In this document: positions 51,447-60,937 of the stretch, one piece after another | Numbering within the stretch: the stretch's first letter is position 1 | Layout of the letters: the number at the start of each line of letters is the position of its first letter | Source: CAVTPD01 sp963736575 | Lineage (GTDB): Bacteria; Bacteroidota; Bacteroidia; Cytophagales; JAAEPT01 | Direction: 5' to 3' | NCBI GenBank assembly: GCA_963736575.1 | Contig: CAVTPD010000001.1 | Coordinates: 434,001 to 498,000 of the forward strand | DNA: 64,000 nt | The notes under the pieces: generated by a model | Databases searched by the model: none | Told to the model about the DNA's origin: nothing | The model's input: the letters and a program-made list of their open reading frames with translations, nothing else | Position numbers and translations under genes: made by a program

Positions 51447-51477
51447 AAGCCATCTTCTTAAACGGAGATGGCTTTTT
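51447..51477 (+). terminator. Terminator after the metalloprotease gene
   Basis: AAGCCATCT and AGATGGCTT with loop TCTTAAACGG and a T run. It differs from the rny terminator at two loop positions only, over about 29 bp. Confidence 0.85.
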
Positions 51478-51501
51478 TGTTATAGGTAGAAAATTATATT
51501 C

Positions 51502-52359
51502 TTAATATCTAGCAGAAAAACCTACATAATAAATATCATCTGAATATTTAGTAAGACCAATGTTTACACCACTATCAAATTGTATATTCGGAATAGGTTG
51601 ATAGGTCAAACCAAAATCCCACAAACCTTGCCATTCAGTTTCTTCAATATTAATACTGCTTACTATTTCCATAAAAAAACCAAGTGACTTATAAATATCT
51701 CTACCCATAGAAATCGATTGTAATAAAGATGTGTAATATTCGGCTTCTTTTATTTTATTGAAATCGATTTCTAATTGTGCTCCTAGATTCCATTCTTCAA
51801 ATACAGTTGTAGAAAAAGGGAAAATAACACCGCCAGACCAACTATAATTATCTGTGTTCTTATTGCTGGGGAACTGTAAATAGGAAATTATTCCGAAAGC
51901 CGTTTTACCGGAATCATTGCCCCATAAATTATTTTTATACCTGATTATTGCGGCACCTATACCTTCATTATTAATTTTCACATTATCATTTTCTTCTCCT
52001 AAAATTTCTTTTTGTATATAATTATAAGTCTCAAACATAAACTCAAGATCCGAACGGTTTGTAAGTCCAAGTTTTAGATTAAGCAGACCTATACCAATAA
52101 TTTTTTCTTTACTCTCTGTACTTTTAGATTGTGTCTTTTTAAATAAGCCTATTTCAGCCTGAATATGACCCGCATCTACTGTATATGGACTTTCTGTTAT
52201 ATCGGGTCTATCGGTATAAAAATCCCGCATATAACTCAAAGGCGTTGGATTAAATATAGTAAATGATGATTTGTCAGGAATGTAATCGAGCTTTTCTGAA
52301 ACTTGAGCTTCGCATATAAAAGTACATATGAGTAATGCGAAAGTAATATTTTTAATCAT
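51502..52359 (-). CDS. Outer-membrane transporter-like protein (Phenol_MetA_deg family)
   Basis: 285 residues. A signal peptide (about 1-18) is followed by a beta-barrel-like pattern of alternating residues and a C-terminal aromatic (SARY). The stretch TDRPDITESPYTVDAGHIQAE is characteristic of the PF13557 group of putative transporters. The substrate is unknown. It stands alone on the minus strand, convergent with the metalloprotease gene. Confidence 0.8.
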   Translation of the reverse strand: MIKNITFALLICTFICEAQVSEKLDYIPDKSSFTIFNPTPLSYMRDFYTDRPDITESPYTVDAGHIQAEIGLFKKTQSKSTESKEKIIGIGLLNLKLGLTNRSDLEFMFETYNYIQKEILGEENDNVKINNEGIGAAIIRYKNNLWGNDSGKTAFGIISYLQFPSNKNTDNYSWSGGVIFPFSTTVFEEWNLGAQLEIDFNKIKEAEYYTSLLQSISMGRDIYKSLGFFMEIVSSINIEETEWQGLWDFGLTYQPIPNIQFDSGVNIGLTKYSDDIYYVGFSARY

Positions 52360-52587
52360 CTAAACTATTTTAGGTAAATCTAAGCAAGATTTTGAAAATA
52401 GCTGATGAATGTTTTTATTTCATAAACATCTATAATAGATGCATAGCCTATTAATATCAAACAATTTTTTGTTAAACTTTAATCTTAATCAATCATAGTT
52501 AGTGTTCTAAGATAAATACCGCTAATTAATAGTTCATTAGTAAATAAAAAGAAAGCAACCTTCGTTTCCATAAATGTTTTTTTAGTT

Positions 52588-54423
52588 TTAAAGCATTTTT
52601 AGCTCTTCAAGTTCCTCACTAAATCCACCGCTTAAAATAGGGAAACGGCACCAAGTTCTAGGATCTACATTAAAATCATCTAAATGGAAAGACGGGGCTA
52701 GGCGTTCTCTTTTCCATTGATTAATAGACCATAATCGGTAAAATTTAGTGATGTACGTTTTTAGTACCTCTTTATCAAACTGAGCTGTTTCAAATAATTT
52801 CTCAAAAACCTCCATTGGCGAATTGTATTCAAAAATGGCCAAACGTTCTATTTGCAATAAAACATCGTAAGGCATTAAATCCTCTTCGTCGGTTTGTTTT
52901 ACATCTTGTGTTTGTGGTCTAAGTTCTGCCGAAGGGTTTAAGGCATTTACTTTTGATAAACCGTAATAGCCTAATTTTTTCTCGGCCCACAATAACCAAT
53001 TTCTTATAAAGTGTTTGTCTACACCTGCAATGGGCGCAATGCTGCCAGAGGTGTCTCCGTCCATCGTTGCATAACCTACGTCGCCTTCGGAACGGTTAGA
53101 CGTGGTAATCAATAGACTACGGGTTAAATTCGTTAGAAGCCATATTATAGGGCTTCTTGTTCTGGCCTGAATGTTCTGTAACGCAATATCATCAAACTCC
53201 CAATCCAGTTTACGTTCAATGGCGGTTTCTATCTTTTTTGTATAAGACGCTATTTCATCGTCAATTAACCAACTGAAAAAAGTGGCGCCAATAGAATCAG
53301 CCAAATACTTGGCCGATTGAAAGGTATCGTCGGAAGAGTTTTCCGTTCCTTGATAAGCTGTAAATAAAAGTTTGCTGCAAATGTCTTTTTCTAATTCCGA
53401 ACCGATTAATGCACTTTTGTAATCCAAATTGATTCGCTTACAGAAATCTTCTTGTCCTAATTCGTTAATTCCGTTACGTATCATTTGTGCAATTAAAACT
53501 GCACATGCCGAAGAATCTGCACCACCACTTAGCGATACCACAAACGATTTTGTTCTAGATTTTCTTAAATAATCAAAAAGACCTAGACTAACTGCTTTTT
53601 CAAATTCATCGTTTTTAATAGGGGGGAAGTGTCCTTCAGACGAATCTTTATCAGTTACTAATAAATTAGTGGGTTTAAAAGAAAGAATGGGGTTAGATGC
53701 TTTTAATTTCCCCTTGTGCGCAATTATTAATTCGCCATCGTAAATTACTTTACCAGCTTCGTTCCCTAAAAGATTGGCATATACATACCAACAATCGTAA
53801 TCTTTAGAACTTTGTATAACCAGTTTTTTACGAAGATCGGTTTTGTTAAATGCAAAATGACTAGCGCTTGGGTTAAAAATAATATCTACATTTCGTTCCT
53901 TCAGTGATGGTCCAGGTCTATCTGTTCTCCAGGCATCTTCACAAATTTCGAAACCAATTTTAATTCCTTTGCTAGTGGAAAGCACAATATCCCCAAAGTG
54001 GTATTGTTTGTTATGAATATTAATGATTGTTTTTTCGCCTCTCTTCCATGGGGTAAACCAACGGTGTTCGTAATGAATGCCGTCGTTCGCTAAAAATTGT
54101 TTCGGTACAAAACCTAAAATTTCTCCGTTTTCAATTAGACAAGCGGTATTATAGGCTTTTTCGTTGTATAAAAGAGGGATTCCAATAGCAACAACTATGT
54201 TCTTTGTTTCTGGAAGAAGGGTTAATAGTTGTTTAAAAGCTTTTATTATAACCCATTCAGAATGAAATAAGTCTTCACATCCATAACCGGTAATACAGAG
54301 TTCGGGTAGGCAAAGTATTTCAACTTGCTTTTCCTTAGCATCATTAATGGCAGATATAATATTCTGAAGATTGTTCTCCCAATCTATGGGGGTTTGGTTA
54401 AGTGCTGCTCCGGCTATTTTCAC
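52588..54423 (-). CDS. nadE: Glutamine-dependent NAD+ synthetase
   Basis: 611 residues. An N-terminal glutaminase (nitrilase-fold) domain supplies ammonia and a C-terminal synthetase domain amidates nicotinate adenine dinucleotide. The glutaminase triad is Glu41 (LPELCITGY), Lys108 (VPKQF) and Cys161 (EICEDAW). The ATP-binding SGGADS loop is at 299-304. Length fits the two-domain NadE. Upstream it faces rnc across a 141-bp gap. Confidence 0.95.
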   Translation of the reverse strand: MKIAGAALNQTPIDWENNLQNIISAINDAKEKQVEILCLPELCITGYGCEDLFHSEWVIIKAFKQLLTLLPETKNIVVAIGIPLLYNEKAYNTACLIENGEILGFVPKQFLANDGIHYEHRWFTPWKRGEKTIINIHNKQYHFGDIVLSTSKGIKIGFEICEDAWRTDRPGPSLKERNVDIIFNPSASHFAFNKTDLRKKLVIQSSKDYDCWYVYANLLGNEAGKVIYDGELIIAHKGKLKASNPILSFKPTNLLVTDKDSSEGHFPPIKNDEFEKAVSLGLFDYLRKSRTKSFVVSLSGGADSSACAVLIAQMIRNGINELGQEDFCKRINLDYKSALIGSELEKDICSKLLFTAYQGTENSSDDTFQSAKYLADSIGATFFSWLIDDEIASYTKKIETAIERKLDWEFDDIALQNIQARTRSPIIWLLTNLTRSLLITTSNRSEGDVGYATMDGDTSGSIAPIAGVDKHFIRNWLLWAEKKLGYYGLSKVNALNPSAELRPQTQDVKQTDEEDLMPYDVLLQIERLAIFEYNSPMEVFEKLFETAQFDKEVLKTYITKFYRLWSINQWKRERLAPSFHLDDFNVDPRTWCRFPILSGGFSEELEELKML

Positions 54424-54564
54424 TTTAGTTGATCTATCTTTCTACTAAGTTATAGACTGATTGTTAATTACACAAAAGAGCTTCAAATGACTGGGATAAT
54501 TTAAACGAAGAGTTTTTTTTAGAAATTGTAAAAATAGACTCTATTTAAAAAAATGAAGATAGAG

Positions 54565-55272
54565 TTATAGGTTTAATGTTTTACAAGTTTTTTCTGCAGC
54601 GGCTTGTTCAGCTTTCTTTTTGCTGTGACCAGTAGCAGATTCTTGTCCTTTGTTATCAATAAAAACTTGGGCAGTAAATAATTTAGAATGGTTTGCGCCT
54701 TCCTCATCAACAATTCTAAAATTGACTTTCTTAGCGTTTTTTTGCCCCCATTCAATTAATATACTTTTAAAATTATGGTTCTTTTCTACCAAATCAGCCA
54801 TGTCTATATGTGGTAGAATAATAGAATTTACCACAAAGTTGTAGGTGAATTTGTATTCTTTGTCTAAGAATATAGAACCAATTAAAGCCTCTAAAGCATT
54901 TCCTAAGAAAGATTTGGCATTCCTGTCAAATCCACCATCGGTCTGTATTAAAGAATTAAGACTAAGTTTTAAGGCAATAGCATTCATGCTGTCCCGCTTT
55001 ACAATTCGGGAACGAATCTCGGTTAGAAAACCTTCGTCTTTAAACGGAAATTTTTTAAACAGATATTCAGCAACTATAGAGCCTAATACAGCATCACCTA
55101 AATACTCTAAACGTTCATTAGAATCATCGTCTGAACGGCTAGAAGAATGGCTAAGTGCAAGTTTATACAGTTCTATGTTTCCAACAGAAGTACCAAGAAT
55201 GCCTTTTAGCGTACGTGCTAATAGTTTATCTTCTTCGGAAAGAAATAAAGAATTAAATAAACCCTTAAACAC
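54565..55272 (-). CDS. rnc: Ribonuclease III
   Basis: 235 residues. Cleaves double-stranded RNA in rRNA and mRNA processing. The catalytic signature NERLEYLGDAVLG (52-64) includes Glu56 and Asp60, with Glu128 in GNALEALIGS. A dsRNA-binding domain covers about 165-232, ending KKKAEQAAAEKTCKTL. Its start overlaps the fabF stop by one base (TAATG). Confidence 0.96.
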   Translation of the reverse strand: MFKGLFNSLFLSEEDKLLARTLKGILGTSVGNIELYKLALSHSSSRSDDDSNERLEYLGDAVLGSIVAEYLFKKFPFKDEGFLTEIRSRIVKRDSMNAIALKLSLNSLIQTDGGFDRNAKSFLGNALEALIGSIFLDKEYKFTYNFVVNSIILPHIDMADLVEKNHNFKSILIEWGQKNAKKVNFRIVDEEGANHSKLFTAQVFIDNKGQESATGHSKKKAEQAAAEKTCKTLNL

Positions 55273-56525
55273 TATTCTTCCAATTTTCGAAAGACAACAG
55301 ATGCATTGTGTCCTCCAAAACCGAAAGTATTGCTTAGTGCAACTTTAATCTCTCTTTTCTGTGCTTTATTGAATGTGAAATTCAATCTAGGGTCAAATGA
55401 CTCGTCATCAGTGAAGTGATTGATTGTTGGTGGTACAATTTGATGTTCAATTGCTTTAAGACAAGCAAAAGCTTCAATAGCACCAGCAGCACCCAATAAG
55501 TGACCCGTCATAGACTTGGTAGAGCTTATGTTTAGGTTATAAGCGTGATCACCAAATAATTTTTGAACGGCTTTTACTTCGCCAATATCTCCCAACGGAG
55601 TAGAAGTACCGTGTACGTTAATATAATCTACAGCTTCTAATGGAGTGTTGTTGTCTTTTAAAGCTGCTATCATCACATTTCTAGCACCTAACCCTTCTGG
55701 ATGAGGAGCCGTTAAATGATGAGCATCAGCCGACATACCACCACCTATCATTTCTGCATAGATTTTAGCGCCACGTGCTTTAGCGTGTTCGTATTCTTCA
55801 AGAATAACTGCTGCCGCACCTTCACCCATAACAAAACCATCACGGTCTTTATCAAAAGGTCTTGAAGCTGTTTCAGGAGAATCGTTTCTTTCAGAAAGTG
55901 CTTTCATGGCATTGAAACCACCAATACCGGCAATCGATATTGCTGACTCAGAACCACCAGTTACAAATGCTGTAGCTTTACCTAAGCGAATGTAATTGTA
56001 CGCATCTATAAGTGCATTTGTTGAAGACGCACAGGCAGATACCGTAGAAAAGTTAGGCCCTCTCAGCCCATGTTTCATGGAGATATGCCCCGCAGAGATG
56101 TCTATAATCATCTTTGGGATAAAGAAAGGGTTGAATTTGGGAACCCCCGCTCGCTCGTAGTTTCTAACTTCGTTCTCGAAGATTTGAATACCACCAATAC
56201 CAGTTCCCCAAATCACACCAACATTATCTAAATCAACATTGCCGTCTTTTAATAAGCCTGACTCTTCAAGTGCTTCATCAGCTGCTACTATAGCAAACTG
56301 AGCAAAAGGATCTAGTTTCCTAGCTTCTTTTCTATCGAAATACTCCAAAGGATCAAAACCTTTTAACTCGCAAGCGAATTTCGTTTTGAAATGTTCGGTA
56401 TCGAAATGGGTAATAGGAGCGGCGCCACTAACGCCATTAATCATAGCAGACCAAGTCTCCTCTTTATTTTTACCAAGTGGCGATAGAGCGCCAATCCCTG
56501 TTACAACTACTCTCTTTAATTCCAT
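55272..56525 (-). CDS. fabF: 3-oxoacyl-[ACP] synthase II
   Basis: 417 residues. Elongating condensing enzyme of fatty-acid synthesis. Active-site Cys165 (VSACASSTNA), His305 (NVHGTSTPLGD) and His342 (SMTGHLLGAAG) are all present. It is 43 bp downstream of acpP and overlaps rnc by one base, forming the acpP-fabF-rnc operon. Confidence 0.97.
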   Translation of the reverse strand: MELKRVVVTGIGALSPLGKNKEETWSAMINGVSGAAPITHFDTEHFKTKFACELKGFDPLEYFDRKEARKLDPFAQFAIVAADEALEESGLLKDGNVDLDNVGVIWGTGIGGIQIFENEVRNYERAGVPKFNPFFIPKMIIDISAGHISMKHGLRGPNFSTVSACASSTNALIDAYNYIRLGKATAFVTGGSESAISIAGIGGFNAMKALSERNDSPETASRPFDKDRDGFVMGEGAAAVILEEYEHAKARGAKIYAEMIGGGMSADAHHLTAPHPEGLGARNVMIAALKDNNTPLEAVDYINVHGTSTPLGDIGEVKAVQKLFGDHAYNLNISSTKSMTGHLLGAAGAIEAFACLKAIEHQIVPPTINHFTDDESFDPRLNFTFNKAQKREIKVALSNTFGFGGHNASVVFRKLEE

Positions 56526-56568
56526 GAACTAAGTAATGTCTCGGAAAAAATTACTTACAAGTAAGAAA

Positions 56569-56805
56569 TTATTTTACGTTTTGTTCTAAGTAGGAAACAG
56601 CCTCTCCTACAGTAGAGATGTTTTCTGCTTGTTCATCTGGTATCGAAATGTTAAACTCCTTTTCGAATTCCATAATTAATTCAACCGTATCCAAAGAGTC
56701 TGCTCCCAGATCGTTTGTGAAGCTGGCCTCAGTAGTTACCTCTGATGCTTCAACTCCTAATTTGTCAATGATAATGGCTTTTACTTTTTCTGCAATTTCA
56801 GACAT
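56569..56805 (-). CDS. acpP: Acyl carrier protein
   Basis: 78 residues starting at MSEIAEKVKA. Phosphopantetheine is attached to Ser37 in ADSLDTVELI. An upstream in-frame ATG at 56830-56832 would add nine residues unlike any ACP. It would also lie within a few bases of the expected transcription start, so the internal ATG was chosen. First gene of the acpP-fabF-rnc operon. Confidence 0.96.
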   Translation of the reverse strand: MSEIAEKVKAIIIDKLGVEASEVTTEASFTNDLGADSLDTVELIMEFEKEFNISIPDEQAENISTVGEAVSYLEQNVK

Positions 56806-56845
56806 AACAGTATCGATTTTTATTTGATACAATTTTTAACGAGTG

Positions 56846-56876
56846 CAAAGAAACCTAAATATTTATTAATGTCAAA
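56846..56876 (-). promoter_or_regulatory. Promoter of acpP
   Basis: On the minus strand: TTTG (56873-56876), a 19-bp spacer, and TTTCTTTG (56846-56853), one base off TAnnTTTG. It lies 40 bp upstream of the acpP ATG and supports the internal start. Confidence 0.55.
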
Positions 56877-56974
56877 ATAAAAAATCTTAAAGGATTTCTG
56901 TACACGCAAAAAAGAATAGCCCAAAGCAAAATGTTTAATATATATATTATATTGCGAGAGAATTTAGCTTTTTT

Positions 56975-57403
56975 ATGTCTAAAGAGTGGTTAGATGATTT
57001 CTATAGCTTTGACTTTGAGCTTTTGGCTGTCATTGCTCCGGTAAAAGAATTTAAACTTGCTTGGGAAGTAGAAAAGCTATTAGAGATACCTCTAGTAAAA
57101 GAAGAAGATATTGTTTTAGAATTTAATAACTCTTCACAATTAAAGGTCTCTAATTTCTTATATCAAAAAGAGTTTGGTGTAATACGGTTGCTAAAAAATA
57201 AAGCGGCGGAAGTTAAAGGGAAAACAAAACCTTTCCTTATACCAGAAGCCATTCAATTTGACTTTTTTTTGTTACTCGAAGGAACCTATATAGATGACAT
57301 TGAGGATATAACAAAAGGTTTAGAGCAACTTACTACAGTAGTACAATTTGTTAAGAGGATTCAAATAGATCAGTTAAAATCAAAGAATAACCTATTATTT
57401 TAA
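56975..57403 (+). CDS. IPExxxVDY family protein
   Basis: 142 residues. Small Bacteroidota family named for a conserved motif, here IPEAIQFDF in the variant form (Phe for Tyr). It begins DDFYSFDFELLAVIAP and is followed by pyk after 2 bp, its usual neighbour. Function unknown; cotranscription with pyk is likely. Confidence 0.85.
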   Translation: MSKEWLDDFYSFDFELLAVIAPVKEFKLAWEVEKLLEIPLVKEEDIVLEFNNSSQLKVSNFLYQKEFGVIRLLKNKAAEVKGKTKPFLIPEAIQFDFFLLLEGTYIDDIEDITKGLEQLTTVVQFVKRIQIDQLKSKNNLLF

Positions 57404-57405
57404 TT

Positions 57406-58836
57406 ATGAATACGGTTAAGAAAAAGGCGAAAATTATTGCTACCATCGGTCCGGCTAGTAGATCGAAAGACATGATTTGGAAGTTACACAAAGCCGGAGC
57501 TAATATTTTCCGTTTAAACTTCTCTCATGGTTCACACGATGATCATTTAAAAGTGATTAACTGGGTGAAAGAACTTAATGAGGAGCACGGAACAAACATT
57601 TGTTTACTACAGGATTTACAAGGTCCTAAAATTCGTGTTAACCAAATTATTGGTGATGCAGTTGAAATCAAAGAAGGCGACTTGTTAAAGATCGTATCGG
57701 GTGATTTTGATGGTAATGCAGAAAAGATATCCACAACTTACGAAACCATTGCTAAAGACGTTAATGTTGGTGACCCAATATTAATTGATGATGGTAATTT
57801 AGAGTTAGTAGTAGTAGATACAGACGGCACAACCGTAACTGCAAAAGTAGTTTTTGGTGGTATGTTAAAATCTAGAAAAGGTATCAACCTTCCTGAAACG
57901 GATATTTCTGTACCTTCTTTAACAGCAAAAGATAAGGAAGACTTATTATTTGCTTTAGATCACGATATTGATTGGGTGGCTCTTTCTTTTGTAAGAACAG
58001 CACAATGTATTCATGATGTAAAGAAAATTATTGCCTCTAAAGGTAAAGATTTTAAAGTAATAGCTAAGATTGAAAAACCTGAAGCTGTTAAAAACATGGA
58101 CGAAATTATTGAAGCTACAGATGCTGTTATGGTAGCTAGAGGTGATTTAGGTGTTGAGATTGATATGGCTAGAGTTCCTTTAATTCAAAAGGAATTAGTA
58201 TATAAGTGTAATGCAGCCAACAAACCTGCAATTGTGGCAACACAAATGTTAGAAAGTATGGTTAGTAATCCACGTCCAACACGTGCTGAAACTAATGACG
58301 TTGCAAATGCTATATTAGACGGTGCGGATGTTGTTATGCTTTCTGCTGAATCTGCTGCGGGTAAATACCCAATTGAAGCGGTTCAGTCTATGACTAGAAT
58401 TATTACTGAAATCGAAACTAATTCTGACGCGGTTTACCACTTCGAGTACGAAGAAGTTTCTGATCCTTCAACTGCTTTAAACGAAGCACTTGTAGAAGCA
58501 GCTTGTCAGTTAGCGCATAAAGTTGAAGCCAAGGCTATTATAGGTATGACAGAATCTGGTTACACAGCATTCTCAATTGCTAAATACAGACCAAAAGCAG
58601 ATATTTATGTGTTTACTTCAAACAAAAAATTAGTTACTCGTCTTAACCTTATTTGGGGTGTTACAGCATTCTACCACGAAAGTGAAGGAACTACTAACGA
58701 TGTAATTGATGAAGTAAAACAAGTTCTTATAGATAAAGGGTATTTAGAAAAAGGAGATGTTATTGTTAACACTGCTTCTATGCCTTTATGGAGAAAAAGA
58801 AAAACTAACATGTGCAAAGTTAGTATTGTAGAATAA
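57406..58836 (+). CDS. pyk: Pyruvate kinase
   Basis: 476 residues. Last step of glycolysis, phosphoenolpyruvate to pyruvate with ATP formation. It has the N-terminal KAKIIATIGPAS, catalytic VIAKIEKPEAVKNMDEI with MVARGDLGVEI, and the substrate loop ATQMLESMVSNPRPTRAE. The C-terminal allosteric domain is present. It ends in a strong terminator. Confidence 0.97.
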   Translation: MNTVKKKAKIIATIGPASRSKDMIWKLHKAGANIFRLNFSHGSHDDHLKVINWVKELNEEHGTNICLLQDLQGPKIRVNQIIGDAVEIKEGDLLKIVSGDFDGNAEKISTTYETIAKDVNVGDPILIDDGNLELVVVDTDGTTVTAKVVFGGMLKSRKGINLPETDISVPSLTAKDKEDLLFALDHDIDWVALSFVRTAQCIHDVKKIIASKGKDFKVIAKIEKPEAVKNMDEIIEATDAVMVARGDLGVEIDMARVPLIQKELVYKCNAANKPAIVATQMLESMVSNPRPTRAETNDVANAILDGADVVMLSAESAAGKYPIEAVQSMTRIITEIETNSDAVYHFEYEEVSDPSTALNEALVEAACQLAHKVEAKAIIGMTESGYTAFSIAKYRPKADIYVFTSNKKLVTRLNLIWGVTAFYHESEGTTNDVIDEVKQVLIDKGYLEKGDVIVNTASMPLWRKRKTNMCKVSIVE

Positions 58837-58856
58837 GCTTATTTTATCATAAATAT

Positions 58857-58890
58857 AAACCCTCATCAGTAATCCTGATGAGGGTTTTTT
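58857..58890 (+). terminator. Terminator after pyk
   Basis: A 13-bp perfect stem (AAACCCTCATCAG with CTGATGAGGGTTT), TAATC loop and a T run. The strongest terminator in the window. Confidence 0.92.
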
Positions 58891-58920
58891 GTTTACAAGT
58901 AATTTTAAATACTCATTAAT

Positions 58921-59982
58921 ATGAATACTGAATTATTAAAAGAAATCTGTGAAGTTAATGGAGCGCCTGGTTTTGAAGAACCCATTAGACAAGTAGTCTT
59001 AAGAGAAATCAAAGATTTAGTAGATGAAATTAAGGTAGATAATTTAGGAAACGTTATAGCGTTAAAAAAAGGGAACCAACATGGTGAGCCAGATAACAAG
59101 AAAATTTTGTCTGCCGCTCATATGGACGAGATAGGCTTTATAGTTAAGTATATTGACGATAAAGGGTTTGTGCGTTTCCATACTTTGGGTGGTTTTGATC
59201 CTAAAACACTTACTGCCCAACGTGTAATTATACACGGGAAAAAAGATGTAATAGGTGTAATGGGGTCTAAACCTATTCATGTAATGGAACCTGAAGAAAG
59301 AAATAAACCAGTAAAGATCACCGATTATTTTATTGATTTAGGAATGAAAAAAGTAGATGTTGAAAAATATGTTACCATTGGCGACTCAATTACCCGTGAA
59401 AGGGAATTAATTAAGATGGGTGATTGTTTTAATTGTAAGTCTTTAGATAATCGTATTTCGGTTTTTGTATTGATTGAAACGCTTAAAAAATTAAAAGGAA
59501 AAGAAATACCTTACGATTTTTATGCCGCTTTTACCGTACAGGAAGAAGTAGGTTTGCGTGGAGCAAATGTTACAGCACAGCAAGTTAACCCCGATTTTAG
59601 CATTGCTTTAGATACTACAATAGCCTATGATTTACCAAATGCACAACCGCATGAGTATATTACAAGGTTGGGTGAAGGAGCAGCTATAAAAATAATGGAC
59701 GCTTCGGCTATATGCGATGTAAGAATGGTTCGTTATCTTAAAGAAATAGCAGATCATAATGGTATTAAGTGGCAGCCAGAAATATTAACAGCCGGTGGTA
59801 CTGATACAGCAGGGTTACAACAGAGGGGTAAAAACGGATCTATAGCAGGGGCTATTTCTATACCAACTAGGCATTTACACCAAGTAATTGAAATGTGCCA
59901 CCAAGAAGACGTGCAGAGAGCTATTGATTTATTAACCGCCTCTGTAGAAAGTATGTTAATGTTTAATAGTTCATATTCTTAA
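58921..59982 (+). CDS. M42 family metallopeptidase
   Basis: 353 residues. Di-metal aminopeptidase of the M42 family (glutamyl aminopeptidase/TET-like). Metal and catalytic residues are His67 and Asp69 (AAHMDEIGF), Asp176 (KSLDNR), Glu208/Glu209 (TVQEEVGLRG) and Asp231 (ALDTT), with the C-terminal TRHLHQ histidine. Specificity is not clear. It starts 31 bp after the pyk terminator. Confidence 0.92.
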   Translation: MNTELLKEICEVNGAPGFEEPIRQVVLREIKDLVDEIKVDNLGNVIALKKGNQHGEPDNKKILSAAHMDEIGFIVKYIDDKGFVRFHTLGGFDPKTLTAQRVIIHGKKDVIGVMGSKPIHVMEPEERNKPVKITDYFIDLGMKKVDVEKYVTIGDSITRERELIKMGDCFNCKSLDNRISVFVLIETLKKLKGKEIPYDFYAAFTVQEEVGLRGANVTAQQVNPDFSIALDTTIAYDLPNAQPHEYITRLGEGAAIKIMDASAICDVRMVRYLKEIADHNGIKWQPEILTAGGTDTAGLQQRGKNGSIAGAISIPTRHLHQVIEMCHQEDVQRAIDLLTASVESMLMFNSSYS

Positions 59983-60006
59983 AAGTAATTTATAATAAAT
60001 CTATTT

Positions 60007-60909
60007 ATGAAAGAAAAGGTATTAATCACTGGGGGAACAGGTTTAGTAGGGCAAGAATTAACTCATTTATTATTAAATGAAGGTTATGAGGTTTCTTATC
60101 TTACACGAAATCCAGATATAAAAAGTGATATACCGCTTTATAAATGGGATATTAAAGAGAAATATATTGACACTAAAGCTTTAGAGGTAGACTATATTGT
60201 TCATTTAGCAGGTGCAGGAGTAGGGGATAAACGGTGGTCTAAACAACGTAAAAAAGAAATAATGAACAGTAGAAGAGATTCTACTTGGTTATTATTTGAG
60301 ATGTTGTCTCAAACTCCAAATACAGTAAAAGCTGTGGTTTCTGCATCTGCTATTGGTTATTATGGTGTTAATAAAGCAGATGAGAAATACGAAGACGATA
60401 AACCAGGGAAAGATTTTTTAGCTCAAGTTGTGGTTAATTGGGAAAAAGAAGTTGATAAAATTGAAACTCTTGGTATTAGAACCGTAAAATTAAGAACAGG
60501 CGTTGTTCTTAGTGATAAAGGTGGTGCTCTAGAAAAAATGGCTATTCCCGTTCAGTATTTTATTGGTGCGCCTTTGGGTTCTGGAAAACAAATGATGCCT
60601 TGGATTCACATTCATGATTTAGCTAGGATGTTTCTTTTTGCTATTCAGAATGAAAAATTACAAGGTGCTTACAATGCGGTTGGTCCTAAAGCGGTTACTA
60701 ATAAAGAATTAACTAATGTATTGGCTAAAGTTTTACATAGACCGTTACTATTGCCCAATATACCTAGTTTTGTTTTAGAAGCACTTTTGGGTGAAATGGC
60801 TACCATTGCCTTAGAAGGGGTAGAAGTATCTAATGAAAAAATTATTTCTGAAGGCTTCCAGTATCAATTTCCAGATCTAAAAGAAGCCTTACAGAATTTA
60901 TATAAGTAA
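60007..60909 (+). CDS. TIGR01777 family SDR epimerase
   Basis: 300 residues. NAD(P)-binding GGTGLVGQELT (9-19), then HLAGAGVGDKRWSKQRKKEI and RTGVVLSDKGGAL, the pattern of the TIGR01777/SDR39U1 family. The physiological role is unknown; human SDR39U1 and bacterial YfcH are relatives. It lies 24 bp after the M42 gene and converges with the glucosidase gene. Confidence 0.9.
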   Translation: MKEKVLITGGTGLVGQELTHLLLNEGYEVSYLTRNPDIKSDIPLYKWDIKEKYIDTKALEVDYIVHLAGAGVGDKRWSKQRKKEIMNSRRDSTWLLFEMLSQTPNTVKAVVSASAIGYYGVNKADEKYEDDKPGKDFLAQVVVNWEKEVDKIETLGIRTVKLRTGVVLSDKGGALEKMAIPVQYFIGAPLGSGKQMMPWIHIHDLARMFLFAIQNEKLQGAYNAVGPKAVTNKELTNVLAKVLHRPLLLPNIPSFVLEALLGEMATIALEGVEVSNEKIISEGFQYQFPDLKEALQNLYK

Positions 60910-60911
60910 AG

Positions 60912-60937
60912 TAAGCTATACTTATTGGTATAGCTTA
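60912..60937. terminator. Hairpin between converging genes
   Basis: TAAGCTATAC and GTATAGCTTA form a 10-bp perfect stem with a TTATTG loop between the TIGR01777 stop (60909) and the glucosidase stop (60922). The T tracts are short on either strand, so it is at best a modest bidirectional terminator. Confidence 0.5.

Noticed and set aside
56806..56832. N-terminally extended acyl carrier protein
   Set aside because: Nine extra residues not seen in ACPs, and the start would fall at the predicted transcription start.
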